From: Candidatus Portnoybacteria bacterium RBG_13_40_8 | Lineage (GTDB): Bacteria; Patescibacteriota; Minisyncoccia; RBG-13-40-8-A | Assembly: GCA_001819435.1 (NCBI GenBank) | Contig: MHMT01000012.1 | Span: 1-45,253, forward strand | DNA length: 45,253 nt | Direction: 5' to 3' | Shown: positions 44,911 to 45,253 of the stretch, piece by piece | How positions within the stretch are numbered: the first letter of the stretch is position 1 | How the letters are laid out: each line of letters starts with the position of its first letter | Translations under genes and position numbers: made by a program | The notes under the pieces: model-generated | What the model saw: the letters and a program-made list of their open reading frames with translations, nothing else | Told to the model about the DNA's origin: nothing | Databases searched by the model: none

Positions 44911-45253
44911 ATGGCTAAATTATATATTATCGCAACACCAATCGGTAATTTAAAGGATATTTCTATTCGGGCTTTGCACGTTCTGGAAGAAGTTGATTTA
45001 ATTTTATGCGAAGATACGCGGGTAAGCAAAAAATTGCTCGATTATTATAACATTAAAACTTTAGTTGAAAGCTATCATCAGCATAGCAATATTAAAAAAT
45101 TAGAATATATTAAAAATTTATTAAAACAAGGTAAAAACCTGGCCTTGGTTTCCGATTCTGGTACGCCCGGAATTTCCGACCCGGGGAATAAGTTAATAAG
45201 TATATTAGTAGGTGAGTCGGTGAGTAATTTAGAGATTATTCCGATTCCGGGTC
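44911..45253 (+). CDS. rsmI: 16S rRNA (cytidine-2'-O)-methyltransferase, 3'-truncated by the window
   Basis: MAKLYIIATPIGNLKDISIRALHVLEEVDLILCEDTRVSKKLL...LVSDSGTPGISDPG; extends to window edge. Confidence 0.92.
   Translation, partial: MAKLYIIATPIGNLKDISIRALHVLEEVDLILCEDTRVSKKLLDYYNIKTLVESYHQHSNIKKLEYIKNLLKQGKNLALVSDSGTPGISDPGNKLISILVGESVSNLEIIPIPG

Overview
The window is bacterial, AT-rich and almost entirely + strand. Gene content and style suggest a Patescibacteria/CPR (Parcubacteria-like) genome; that assignment is inference. The left half is a surface-protein locus: (i) the 3' part of a giant ORF (>=4994 aa) with 17-residue YadA-like head repeats, a peptidase-S74/endosialidase-type chaperone domain and a DUF4215-like Cys-rich motif; (ii) a small membrane-anchored protein; (iii) a four-helix-bundle S23-type protein; (iv) a three-LamG protein; (v) a 1488-aa Gly-rich protein ending in RIKGSTRIKGGTRIK; (vi) an O-antigen-ligase-like gene split by a frameshift. 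The right half is mostly core/repair genes: EndoQ-like PHP nuclease, DedA, half-size MFS, DUF1858, PolX, VanZ, smpB-ssrA(tmRNA), infC-rpmI-rplT, argS, histidine phosphatase, ileS, recO, a membrane protein, glyS, M16 peptidase, AI-2E transporter, a minus-strand membrane protein and partial rsmI. Most notable signals: (1) many spacers can be read in a continuous 7-nt register, often from stop codon to start codon, frequently with opposite-orientation halves that can form hairpins; (2) the same kind of heptamer tracts occurs inside ORFs, including (CAAAATT)3 exactly at the frameshift in the ligase-like gene (candidate phase-variation switch) and (TCAAARC)4 in polX; (3) a dispersed ACGCAGAT...palindrome...ACGCAGAT element sits in frame in three unrelated proteins, resembling a coding palindromic element; (4) a 169-bp structured element with long terminal inverted repeats lies upstream of polX. 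No similarity search or computation was run.
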